A stretch of DNA of 5,367 nt from Candidatus Magasanikbacteria bacterium CG1_02_32_51 (GCA_001871435.1 MNVC01000008.1:1-5367), one strand, 5' to 3'. Counted from the first letter of the stretch, positions 1-5,367 are shown. The notes: a model not told the origin generated them from the letters alone. Made by a program: numbers and translations.

Positions 1-481
1 AATATTTACCTTGTTTGTTATCATTTTTGATACCATTTATTTCAGTAATAAAAAATCCCAGACCAGAATAATTTATTCCAGAAAATGTGAAGTCACTCTC
101 GGTCTGTAATTTGTCCAACAAATCTTTCAAAATTGTTCCTTCTTTTTCAAAATCTACTGTATAATTTTTTTGGTTAACTGTAATTGTCGCAGAGTAGGGA
201 AGTTGTTTGTGTTCTTCTGATATAGCTTGTATGCTAGTTGTGACTGTCTCTTGTACTAATGTAGAAGTTTGCTGTTCTTTGTTAGGAATAATTTTATCTT
301 CAGTAGTAGTTACTTTGTTGTTCGTTTCAATATCATTGTTTGTAACTGAATTATTATTATTTATTTCAACTTGTTTGTCACTACTTTTTTCAACATAAAA
401 AGATTGGTAACCAAAAAAGGCTGTGGCACAGAGTAAAATAAAAAACAAAGTTAAGTGTAGTGATAATTTATTTTTTGGCAT
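1..481 (-). CDS. DUF4430 (transcobalamin-like) surface protein, N-terminal part, cut by window edge
   Basis: Reading the minus strand from the ATG at 481-479 gives 160 open codons plus one base, with no stop before the window edge. Residues 1-24 look like a signal peptide or membrane anchor: MPKNK, then a hydrophobic run LTLFFILLCATAFFG. Cys18 is preceded by ILL, which is not a proper lipobox. Residues 33-93 are a low-complexity linker rich in Asn, Thr, Lys and Glu, typical of a surface stalk. From about residue 96 a DUF4430-type domain begins (YSATITVNQKNYTVDFEKEG), and the hallmark segment SGLGFFITEINGI lies at 139-151 followed by GKY at 158-160. The family usually continues with Trp, and the leftover base T fits. 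DUF4430 resembles the C-terminal domain of transcobalamin/intrinsic factor; Gram-positive members are thought to bind cobalamin at the cell surface. The riboswitch just upstream supports a role in B12 capture. There is no other in-frame start nearby, and no Shine-Dalgarno sequence is visible. Cobalamin binding is inferred. Confidence 0.85.
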   Translation of the reverse strand, partial: MPKNKLSLHLTLFFILLCATAFFGYQSFYVEKSSDKQVEINNNNSVTNNDIETNNKVTTTEDKIIPNKEQQTSTLVQETVTTSIQAISEEHKQLPYSATITVNQKNYTVDFEKEGTILKDLLDKLQTESDFTFSGINYSGLGFFITEINGIKNDNKQGKY

Positions 482-506
482 AAAAAAATCTGCTTGAGTG
501 AGCAGA
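482..506 (-). terminator. Intrinsic terminator of the riboswitch expression platform
   Basis: On the minus strand TCTGCT (506-501) pairs with AGCAGA (494-489) across the 6-base loop CACTCA, and seven T residues (488-482) follow at once. The T-tract touches the A of the ATG at 481. The place directly after the aptamer and before the gene, and the competing pairing of the 5' arm (see the antiterminator entry), make this the OFF-state terminator of the cobalamin riboswitch. The stem is only 6 bp, so its strength is uncertain. It may also act on translation by burying the region just upstream of the start codon. Confidence 0.75.
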
Positions 507-558
507 AAAAATATTTCAAATCTTATTTGTTGAAAAAATAAGATAGATATTCCTGCTC
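500..558 (-). promoter_or_regulatory. Predicted antiterminator pairing
   Basis: GAGCAGGA (558-551), within the last hairpin of the aptamer, can pair with TTCTGCTC (507-500), which contains the whole 5' arm of the terminator. This makes 8 base pairs, one of them G-U. The pairing excludes both the terminal aptamer hairpin and the terminator. The expected logic is that without ligand the antiterminator forms and transcription continues. With cobalamin the terminal hairpin is held by its kissing contact with the P5 loop, which frees the terminator arm. The pairing is seen by eye; the switching model is inferred from how cobalamin riboswitches generally work. Confidence 0.6.
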
Positions 559-653
559 GGGATAATTATATTTGAAGACCGGACTCATCTCGATTAAATC
601 GGGAATTACCGTTGCGGCACAGTGGAGGAATTTGACCTCACTTCCAACAAATA
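524..653 (-). promoter_or_regulatory. Cobalamin riboswitch aptamer, compact class-II-like
   Basis: The minus-strand RNA matches the conserved cobalamin-riboswitch core. P1 is a perfect 9-bp helix, TATTTGTTG (653-645) with CAACAAATA (532-524). GAAG (644-641) pairs with CTTC (577-574) next to it. A P4-like hairpin GAGG/CCTC (639-636 with 628-625) carries the loop TCAAATT, close to the family's conserved loop. The segment CTGTGCCGCAACGGTAA (622-606) is the conserved P5/L5 stretch. A small P6 hairpin CGAT/ATCG lies at 601-591. GAGTCCGG (586-579) matches the B12-box core AGYCMGG. A final hairpin with the stem tip CC/GG (561-560 with 553-552) and loop CGAGCA is placed like P13/L13. The joiner between P6 and the B12 box is short and there is no room for P7-P11, which fits the smaller class-II architecture. 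It sits upstream of a DUF4430 gene and most likely represses it when cobalamin is plentiful. Which cobalamin form it prefers cannot be read from the sequence. Confidence 0.88.
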
Positions 654-676
654 TAAATTAGTTTGTAAGTGTCTGT

Positions 677-705
677 ATCTTAATCCTTTTATTTTTTTCT
701 GTCAA
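677..705 (-). promoter_or_regulatory. Sigma70-type promoter for the riboswitch/DUF4430 transcript
   Basis: A perfect -35 TTGACA (705-700) is followed after exactly 17 bases by a -10 TAAGAT (682-677), which matches TATAAT at 4 of 6 positions. The start would fall near 670, about 17 bases before the first strand of P1. The whole aptamer is therefore transcribed, with a leader of roughly 190 bases before the ATG. The position relative to the aptamer is the strongest support. Confidence 0.75.
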
Positions 706-814
706 ATTTAGCTTAGTAACAATGTTTTTTACAGGGAAAATGGTATGTGACAGTGAAAAAATAATATTGTTTGTTTGACAAATTATTTTGGTGTAATATT
801 TATTTGAATAAATT
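706..814. other. AT-rich spacer with no recognised gene or RNA
   Basis: This 109-base stretch between the stop of the 219-aa gene and the riboswitch promoter has no open frame of note. Just after the stop there is a pure A/T inverted repeat, ATTTAT/ATAAAT with loop TCAA, but no T-tract follows it. No convincing terminator for the upstream gene is visible. Confidence 0.6.
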
Positions 815-1474
815 TTATTTACTAATTACATTTTCCATAGCGCACCAATTACTTTCGCTATCTTGTGGTATGAGGGCTACTGTTTCATCATAAGGTTTTC
901 CTCTATAAAAGGTGACTGAAGCTGTTAGTACTTTGTATTTTTTACCTTGGTAAGCTACATTCCAAAGTTGTTTATCTTCATCAAATTCCAAAATGCCAAT
1001 GATTCTTTTTCTAGCAATAGGACCTATTTGTTTGTAAATAAATTTACCATTATTAGTTATAGTTAGTTTCATAATATCACCCTCCACTAACTTGGATTTA
1101 CTAGCATAGTTTGGTGGCACAACATATTCTTTGCCATCGCCATCAAACATCTTTTCACCATCAAAAACTCCTTCTAAAATATTTTGTTCATTTTTGTCTG
1201 TAATTGATGAAACATTAACTATTTTGGTTTTTTCAATAAATATTGATTCATTTGTTTTTCCTTCAAGAAGTGCTAGTATTTGATCTATTTGATTTTTTAA
1301 GTTGAAAAGAGAGAATTTTATTTTTTCTGTATCTATATTTGTTTTATTATTTGTTAGTTCTTTTTCTTGAAGAATAGTGGATAGAGAAGGTGTTAGTTGA
1401 TTTATCTTTGTTATTGAGTCATCATCAAAAAGATCAGTCATGTGGCTTGTCATGATATTGGAGAATTGGTCCAT
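815..1474 (-). CDS. Conserved hypothetical protein with coiled coil and beta-rich C-terminal domain
   Basis: This is a 219-aa cytoplasmic-type protein with no signal peptide or membrane segment. Residues 1-45 are polar and probably disordered. Residues 47-72 (DTEKIKFSLFNLKNQIDQILALLEG) have a heptad-like hydrophobic pattern and likely form a short coiled coil or oligomerisation helix. Residues 98-219 alternate hydrophobic and polar residues as beta strands do, with EGVFDGEKMFDGDGKEYVVPPNYASKSKLVEGD followed by KLTITNNGKFIYKQIGPIARKR and a closing SNWCAMENVI. I recall similar proteins in Patescibacteria as uncharacterised families, sometimes labelled ribosomal protein L7/L12-like; I see nothing here that justifies that name. 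The repeated beta pattern around LVEGD could be a small OB- or SH3-like barrel, which is inference. The start at 1474 is the first Met; Met8 and Met12 are alternatives, and none has a good Shine-Dalgarno. It follows the ATPase gene by 119 bases and may be read from its own weak promoter or by readthrough. Confidence 0.8.
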   Translation of the reverse strand: MDQFSNIMTSHMTDLFDDDSITKINQLTPSLSTILQEKELTNNKTNIDTEKIKFSLFNLKNQIDQILALLEGKTNESIFIEKTKIVNVSSITDKNEQNILEGVFDGEKMFDGDGKEYVVPPNYASKSKLVEGDIMKLTITNNGKFIYKQIGPIARKRIIGILEFDEDKQLWNVAYQGKKYKVLTASVTFYRGKPYDETVALIPQDSESNWCAMENVISK

Positions 1475-1486
1475 AGGTTTGTGTTT

Positions 1487-1513
1487 GTATTAGTCGAAAG
1501 TTTATAAAGTCAA
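1487..1513 (-). promoter_or_regulatory. Possible weak promoter of the 219-aa gene
   Basis: TTGACT (1513-1508) matches the -35 consensus at 5 of 6 positions. TAATAC (1492-1487) is a fair -10, but the spacer is only 15 bases. Transcription would start near 1480, leaving a leader of only about six bases before the ATG at 1474. That would make the message nearly leaderless and would fit the missing Shine-Dalgarno. In such AT-rich DNA this match could be chance. Confidence 0.3.
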
Positions 1514-1527
1514 AAGTCTATAAAGTC
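1496..1527. repeat. Two tandem 16-bp imperfect repeats
   Basis: On the plus strand GAAAGTTTATAAAGTC (1496-1511) is followed directly by AAAAGTCTATAAAGTC (1512-1527), identical at 14 of 16 positions. A further partial copy, the GTC at 1493-1495, precedes the pair. The repeats cover the candidate -35 of the 219-aa gene. They could be a protein-binding site or simple slippage; the sequence alone does not decide. Confidence 0.6.
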
Positions 1528-1593
1528 TTTTGATTTTTATTTTTTCGTATTTGTTATTTATATTTGTTTTTTGTAATTTTAAAATTGTATATT

Positions 1594-4164
1594 TTACAAT
1601 GTTGCTTCGATCATATCATCTTTACTTTCACTTGCTCCTTGATCCAATTTTGTTCTTTCCATAATCTCAGCTTCTACAATGTTTCTTTCTCGACCATATT
1701 TTAGTCTAGAAAGCTGTCTGATAGCTTCAGCCATTTGTAGATTGCCATCTTGTGGTGGATAAATAGACATATTGAAAGGTTTGGTTGGTTCATTGTTGAT
1801 AATTATTTTGGTGTTGGCTGTAAATTTCTCAACATTCATCAGATCATATTGACCAAAGACAGGAGCCATTTCTTTGGCCAGAATATCAGCATCATCAGGT
1901 CCTATACGATAAAGACACATACTACCAACATTGCCAAGTACGGCATCTTTTATTTCTCCTCTGCCTTTGTCATCTACGAGCTGATTCAAATATTGATGAG
2001 CGATTATTAGGTCTAGACGGTATTTACGAGCTTCAGACAAAATAGTAGCAATAGAATCAGTAATAAAATTTTGGAATTCATCAATATAGAGATAAAAGTC
2101 TTTGCGTTCATCTTCTGGTAATTCAGCTCGACCCATAGCGGCCATTTGTAATTTGGAGACAATGATTAGACCAATTAATTTGGAATTTATTTCACCAGTT
2201 TTACCTTTGGCCAGATTGACTATTAGAATCTTTTGTTTGTCCATTATTTCACGGACATTGAAGCCAGATTTTTGTTGACCCATGATATTGCGCATCATTT
2301 CATTTTCGACGAAGCGTCCAACTTTGGAGATAAGGTAGCCAAGCATTTCTGATTTGTGAAAGTCACTTGTCTTTGCCATTTCTTTTTCCCAAAAAGCACG
2401 TACAACTGGATCTTTTAATTTTTTCAAATATATTTTTACATAATCATCATCAGTAAACATACGCGGGATATCAATGATGGTACCAGGATTTTCAATATCC
2501 GCCATCAAGGTCAACATGACATTACGCATTTGGTGTTCAAACATTGGGCCGATCATTTCTGGTGGAAATAGTTTGTAGAAAATACTAATCATTTCTTGTA
2601 CTACAAAATCTTTTTCATCCTCTGTACGAGCTTCAAGCATATTTAAGCCTATAGGATATTCAAAGTCAGAGGGATTGAAGATAATGACATCATCAGCGCG
2701 TTCTTTTGGTATATGTGACAAGACATATTCGGCAAAATCGCCATGAGGATCGACTACAGCCACACCTTTGCCATTTATAATATCTTGAACCGCCATATTT
2801 TCAATAAGGACAGATTTTCCACTACCAGACTTTCCTACGACATAGAGATGACGGCGTCTATCATTGTCTTGCAAACGTACTTGATAATCATTGCCACGAT
2901 AGGGGATATGACCCATTAGTACACCTTCTTTTGGCAGATTTGGGGGTGGGGGAGCCTTTCTCGCGCCTAGCCAGTGGATGTTTGGTGTTTCTGTAGAATG
3001 AAGAGGTAAGTGCCAAAAGCCAGCCATTTCTTCGGTATTAAACAAAATTTGTTTTTTTTCATTGAAAGCACGATGTATGAAGTCACTAATAATATTTTTT
3101 TGGTTGCGAGGAATTTGAGCTTTTAAAGAATTGCCATAGTGATAGAGATTATATTGGCCAAAAGCACCAATGATATTGTCTAGATTCATTTTGGCCATTT
3201 CGGAATTGTCTGAACTACTAATGATTCTAACAGTCACATCCATACCACCTTTGGATAATTTTTCTTCAATACCTTTCATCATTTCTTCTTCCATAGCAGA
3301 AATTTGGTATTTATTATCCAGCGTTTTGTCTTTGGTAGTACCAATTTGTTCACCAATGCCTGCTCCAACAAATTTGAATATTTTTTTAAAAAAATTATTA
3401 CTAGTTACTTCTTCAAATTTTTTGCCTTTTTTGACTTCACGTACAATGTGGATACCACTTTTGCGCCATTTTTTGTGGGCAGAGCGCAATACAAATTGGA
3501 TACTGGCTGAACTATTTTGTTCATTAATTCTAGCTAAAACATTTAATACTGCAGACATAGGATCTGAATCCATTTTTTTGTAAGTTTTGAAGGGAAAAGA
3601 AGCATTGTTGTCAGCTGTAAGATAACTTCCAATGATTGAACTTTTTTCGGAAAAAATATTGTAATCAACAATTTCTTCAATTTGAGCAAAGGGGTATTGG
3701 GCATTGATTTGTTGTTCTATAAAAGATTTCATTTGGATAGGAACAGAAACATAAAAATTGATAAGATTGTTGTAAATAATAATTTCAAAAGAAAAAGTAT
3801 CATTGCGTCCTTTGAACCAATGTATGATACCTCTCTGGGCTTTTTGACTAGCCAAAGAAGCAAAAATAGTCTCGGTAATGCCAATTTCTTCTTTTATTTG
3901 TTCTAATCTGTCTTCTTGGGAAGAATTTTGGGAGCCCTCTGATCTTTTTTCTTTTGGAACCATTATGTGAAGTAATATTTTTTCAAAGGTGTGTTGTATT
4001 TTGAAAGTAGCACGAATCACAGAACGAATTATAAAAAAAATACCCAAAAATAATAATAAAGCACTTATTATAATGATGATATTTAATAAGGTAGAATTGT
4101 CTAAGCTTGTAATATTTTGAGTTTTATTGCCAATGGTTGTAAATTGTAAAACAAAAAAATACAT
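1594..4164 (-). CDS. Membrane-anchored HerA/VirD4-like (TraD/TrwB-type) P-loop ATPase
   Basis: This 856-aa protein has one strong transmembrane helix at about residues 27-47, followed by basic residues (R47, R51, K55). The short N-terminus should lie outside and the bulk in the cytoplasm. Residues 85-400 form a large N-terminal region without familiar motifs. A proline hinge, KAPPPPNLP (403-411), leads into the motor domain. Walker A is GKSGSGKS (444-451), preceded by HLYVVG; VAVVDPHGDF (468-477) is typical of HerA/VirD4 ATPases. Walker B is YLYIDEFQNF (691-700), and IIAHQYLNQL (720-729) is the sensor-like segment in the place of the AxQ/AHQ motif of this superfamily. Family members are hexameric motors that move DNA or DNA-protein substrates through a membrane; coupling proteins of type IV secretion are the best-known kin. 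The substrate here is unknown. It starts 4 bases after the 197-aa gene, so the two are very probably cotranscribed. No relaxase, VirB4 or pilin gene is in the window. Met1 is the only start that keeps the membrane helix; no Shine-Dalgarno is visible. Confidence 0.9.
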   Translation of the reverse strand: MYFFVLQFTTIGNKTQNITSLDNSTLLNIIIIISALLLFLGIFFIIRSVIRATFKIQHTFEKILLHIMVPKEKRSEGSQNSSQEDRLEQIKEEIGITETIFASLASQKAQRGIIHWFKGRNDTFSFEIIIYNNLINFYVSVPIQMKSFIEQQINAQYPFAQIEEIVDYNIFSEKSSIIGSYLTADNNASFPFKTYKKMDSDPMSAVLNVLARINEQNSSASIQFVLRSAHKKWRKSGIHIVREVKKGKKFEEVTSNNFFKKIFKFVGAGIGEQIGTTKDKTLDNKYQISAMEEEMMKGIEEKLSKGGMDVTVRIISSSDNSEMAKMNLDNIIGAFGQYNLYHYGNSLKAQIPRNQKNIISDFIHRAFNEKKQILFNTEEMAGFWHLPLHSTETPNIHWLGARKAPPPPNLPKEGVLMGHIPYRGNDYQVRLQDNDRRRHLYVVGKSGSGKSVLIENMAVQDIINGKGVAVVDPHGDFAEYVLSHIPKERADDVIIFNPSDFEYPIGLNMLEARTEDEKDFVVQEMISIFYKLFPPEMIGPMFEHQMRNVMLTLMADIENPGTIIDIPRMFTDDDYVKIYLKKLKDPVVRAFWEKEMAKTSDFHKSEMLGYLISKVGRFVENEMMRNIMGQQKSGFNVREIMDKQKILIVNLAKGKTGEINSKLIGLIIVSKLQMAAMGRAELPEDERKDFYLYIDEFQNFITDSIATILSEARKYRLDLIIAHQYLNQLVDDKGRGEIKDAVLGNVGSMCLYRIGPDDADILAKEMAPVFGQYDLMNVEKFTANTKIIINNEPTKPFNMSIYPPQDGNLQMAEAIRQLSRLKYGRERNIVEAEIMERTKLDQGASESKDDMIEATL

Positions 4165-4168
4165 AGAA

Positions 4169-4762
4169 TTATTTGTTGTTTGAAAATTTGTTGAGGCTTA
4201 TTATTTTGTCAGCTTTTATTTTTGCTTCTTGTTCCAAGAAAAATTTGTTTACACCTGGTAGAAGCTTGAGCCAATCTAATAATAATTTGAAAATTTCTTT
4301 TATTTTTATTTTAGTTTTTTTCAATACTTGGCGTATATTCCAAGCAGTCTCTTCTCCTTTGATTTTGAATTCTTGTTGTTGAATAGGAGTGAGCTCCTTG
4401 TAGGCATCTTCTAGTCCATCTTCCATTATTTTTTCTATTTTTAGGGTTACTTCATCTTTGACAATAGGAATTTGGTTATTTTTTTTCTTACTTTTTTTTA
4501 GTTTCTTTTTCAAAATTTGGATTCTATTATCCAAATTTTTTTCTATTTCATTTTGGTTTTCATTTTTATTTATTTCGAGGTTGTTTATATTTCGTTGTTC
4601 TGGAATTTGGACTAATTCTTTTGGTGTTGTCTTCGGTTGAAAACCAACATAGTCAGGTTGTACTTCCTGATTTGCAGATTGGTTTGGTACTTCTTGATTG
4701 TTCAAGAAATTTTGATCAAATTTATTTTCTGGTTGTGGAGTTTTTTTATTGTCTGATACCAT
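4169..4762 (-). CDS. Conserved hypothetical partner of the ATPase: disordered N-terminus, helical C-terminal domain
   Basis: This is a 197-aa soluble protein. Residues 1-75 are rich in Asn, Gln, Pro and Glu and probably disordered. A very basic patch, ILKKKLKKSKKKNN (83-96), could touch nucleic acid or acidic lipid. Residues 103-187 look fully helical: VTLKIEKIMEDGLEDAYKEL, then TPIQQQEFKIKGEETAWNIRQVLKKTKIKIKEIF, then the hydrophobic LLLDWLKLLPGVNKFFLEQEAKIKADKI. The LLDWLKLLPG segment is amphipathic, too short and charged for a clear transmembrane helix, but it could lie on the membrane. I recall similar C-terminal regions in Patescibacteria proteins of unknown function. It is the first gene of the operon, with the ATPase starting 4 bases after its stop, so it may be an adaptor or substrate-recruiting partner of that motor (inference). 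The start has a weak Shine-Dalgarno, AGGT at 4775-4772, nine bases before the ATG, and a good promoter upstream. Confidence 0.8.
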   Translation of the reverse strand: MVSDNKKTPQPENKFDQNFLNNQEVPNQSANQEVQPDYVGFQPKTTPKELVQIPEQRNINNLEINKNENQNEIEKNLDNRIQILKKKLKKSKKKNNQIPIVKDEVTLKIEKIMEDGLEDAYKELTPIQQQEFKIKGEETAWNIRQVLKKTKIKIKEIFKLLLDWLKLLPGVNKFFLEQEAKIKADKIISLNKFSNNK

Positions 4763-4793
4763 ATATAAATTACCTAAAATTTTTTATGTACAT

Positions 4794-4802
4794 ATTATAG
4801 CA
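4794..4802 (-). promoter_or_regulatory. Extended -10 promoter of the ATPase operon
   Basis: TGCTATAAT on the minus strand is a perfect extended -10 element (TGn plus TATAAT). No good -35 lies 16-18 bases upstream, as expected for extended -10 promoters; that place is taken by the cysS terminator stem. Transcription would start near 4787, giving a leader of about 25 bases with AGGT before the ATG at 4762. Confidence 0.7.
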
Positions 4803-4841
4803 AAAAAAAACAAAAAGAGCTATTTTATCAATAGCTTTTTT
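4802..4841 (-). terminator. Intrinsic terminator of cysS
   Basis: GCTATT (4835-4830) pairs with AATAGC (4824-4819) over the loop GATAA. The stem can extend with A residues on the 5' side and T residues on the 3' side past a mismatch. A T5 run (4816-4812) and then a T9 run (4810-4802) follow on the minus strand. It lies about 30 bases after the cysS stop. The plus strand also reads as hairpin plus T-tract, but no plus-strand gene is visible. The T9 run ends at the first base of the next promoter element. Confidence 0.85.
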
Positions 4842-4848
4842 GTATAAA

Positions 4849-4870
4849 CTGTGATTAACTCTGTGATTAA
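4849..4870. repeat. Short tandem repeat across the cysS stop codon
   Basis: CTGTGATTAA occurs at 4849-4858 and again at 4861-4870, a 12-base period. The second copy holds the cysS stop codon (4869-4867). This looks like a small local duplication just after the coding end. No function is evident. Confidence 0.6.
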
Positions 4871-5367
4871 AAAATTTTTTGTCCCTCAGAAGTGTCTTTT
4901 ATTACAAATCCTAGAGCTTTTATTTCATCACGAAGTCTGTCACTTTCTGACCAATTTTCTTTCTCCCTAGCTGTCTTTCTTTGGTCTAACAAAGAAAGTA
5001 CTTCTGTGGGTATTTTGATATTTTTTTCTTGGACTTGGTCTAGGTCTAGACCAAGAACTGTGTCAAATTTTATTATAGTATTATAATCAATTGTCTGGTC
5101 TTTGAAAGCTTCCCAGATAAGAGCCAAAGCCTCAGGCATATTAAGATCATCATTTATTATTTTCAAAAAATCTGCTTGTATTTTTTTTGTCTCAATTTTT
5201 TCATTTTCATTTTTTAATTTCAAAACTTTGTTTTGTAATTTTTTCAAACCATTTTGAGCAGCTTCTAATGCTTCCCAAGAAAAGTTGAGTTGTTTGCGAT
5301 AATGAGTTTGTAATAAGAAAAAACGATAGGCAATAGGACTAATATTTTTTTCTTTAATTTTGTTCAA
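4867..5367 (-). CDS. cysS: Cysteinyl-tRNA synthetase, C-terminal part, cut by window edge
   Basis: The 166 residues match the C-terminal third of class I cysteinyl-tRNA synthetase, the enzyme that charges tRNA-Cys with cysteine in the cytoplasm. Visible family marks, counted from the window edge, are AYRFFLLQTHYRKQLNFS (13-30), DDLNMPEALALIWE (73-86), FDTVLGLDL (101-109) and ESDRLRDEIKALGFVIKDT (141-159). These are the helical anticodon-stem region and the conserved C-terminal tail. The catalytic domain with the HIGH and KMSKS motifs and the zinc ligands lies outside the window; roughly 290 residues are missing if the protein has the usual length near 460. The first codon in the window is TTG (Leu), an internal codon and not the start. 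The gene ends with TAA and is followed by its own terminator, so it is not part of the ATPase operon. Confidence 0.95.
   Translation of the reverse strand: MNKIKEKNISPIAYRFFLLQTHYRKQLNFSWEALEAAQNGLKKLQNKVLKLKNENEKIETKKIQADFLKIINDDLNMPEALALIWEAFKDQTIDYNTIIKFDTVLGLDLDQVQEKNIKIPTEVLSLLDQRKTAREKENWSESDRLRDEIKALGFVIKDTSEGQKIF

Noticed and set aside
207..398. Plus-strand open frame of 63 residues
   Set aside because: It lies opposite the DUF4430 gene, whose signal peptide, linker and domain are clear. The plus-strand product is a hydrophobic, low-complexity shadow.
795..816. Hairpin after the stop of the 219-aa gene as a terminator
   Set aside because: It is a pure A/T palindrome with no T-tract after it on the minus strand.
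815..1474. Naming the 219-aa protein ribosomal protein L7/L12
   Set aside because: Although I recall that label on similar proteins, neither the length nor any visible motif fits L7/L12.
1581..1600. Inverted repeat ATTGTA/TACAAT over the ATPase stop codon as a terminator
   Set aside because: The stem is all A/T except one G-C pair and only four T residues follow. Such repeats are expected by chance in DNA this AT-rich.
3170..3583. Plus-strand open frame of 137 residues inside the ATPase gene
   Set aside because: It is antisense to a well-supported coding region and has no recognisable domain, ribosome binding site or promoter.
4867..5367. Reading the cysS fragment as a complete 166-aa protein starting with Met
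   Set aside because: The first codon is TTG at the very edge of the window and the sequence enters in the middle of the cysteinyl-tRNA synthetase family pattern. It is truncated by the window, not a short gene.
1..5367. CRISPR array, insertion sequence, tRNA or rRNA
   Set aside because: I saw no regularly spaced repeats, transposase frame with terminal repeats, or tRNA/rRNA-like segments on either strand.

Overview
The window is very AT-rich and every gene lies on the minus strand. Short spacers, small lysine- and asparagine-rich proteins and the gene content suggest a Patescibacteria (Candidate Phyla Radiation) chromosome. This placement is inferred from protein style and from families I remember in that group; it was not tested by search. 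All three stop codons inside the window are TAA and no reading frame needs TGA recoding, so nothing points to the Gly-recoded Gracilibacteria/Absconditabacteria lineages.

In the direction of transcription (high to low coordinates) the layout is as follows. (1) The 3' part of cysS, cysteinyl-tRNA synthetase, is cut by the window edge at 5367 and is followed by a hairpin/T-tract terminator at 4802-4841. (2) A perfect extended -10 promoter sits in the terminator's tail. It drives a two-gene operon: a 197-aa protein with a disordered N-terminus and a helical C-terminus, then, 4 bases later, an 856-aa membrane-anchored HerA/VirD4-like ATPase with clear Walker A and B motifs. (3) After a 119-base spacer holding a 16-bp tandem repeat comes a 219-aa protein with a coiled coil and a beta-rich C-terminal half, function unknown. 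(4) After a 333-base gene-free region comes the start of a secreted or anchored protein with a DUF4430 (transcobalamin-like) domain, cut by the window edge at base 1.

The gene-free region 482-814 is the most informative part. It holds a sigma70-type promoter, a compact cobalamin-riboswitch aptamer closed by a perfect 9-bp P1 helix, and an expression platform. In that platform a terminator hairpin competes with an 8-bp antiterminator pairing that uses the aptamer's last hairpin. The terminator's T-tract runs directly into the ATG of the DUF4430 gene. Riboswitch and gene point to the same substrate: a probable vitamin B12-repressed surface cobalamin-binding protein, meaning cobalamin scavenging in a reduced-genome bacterium.

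The other genes show no clear functional link to B12. cysS is housekeeping, and the ATPase pair looks like a DNA- or protein-translocation motor module whose remaining parts are not in this window.
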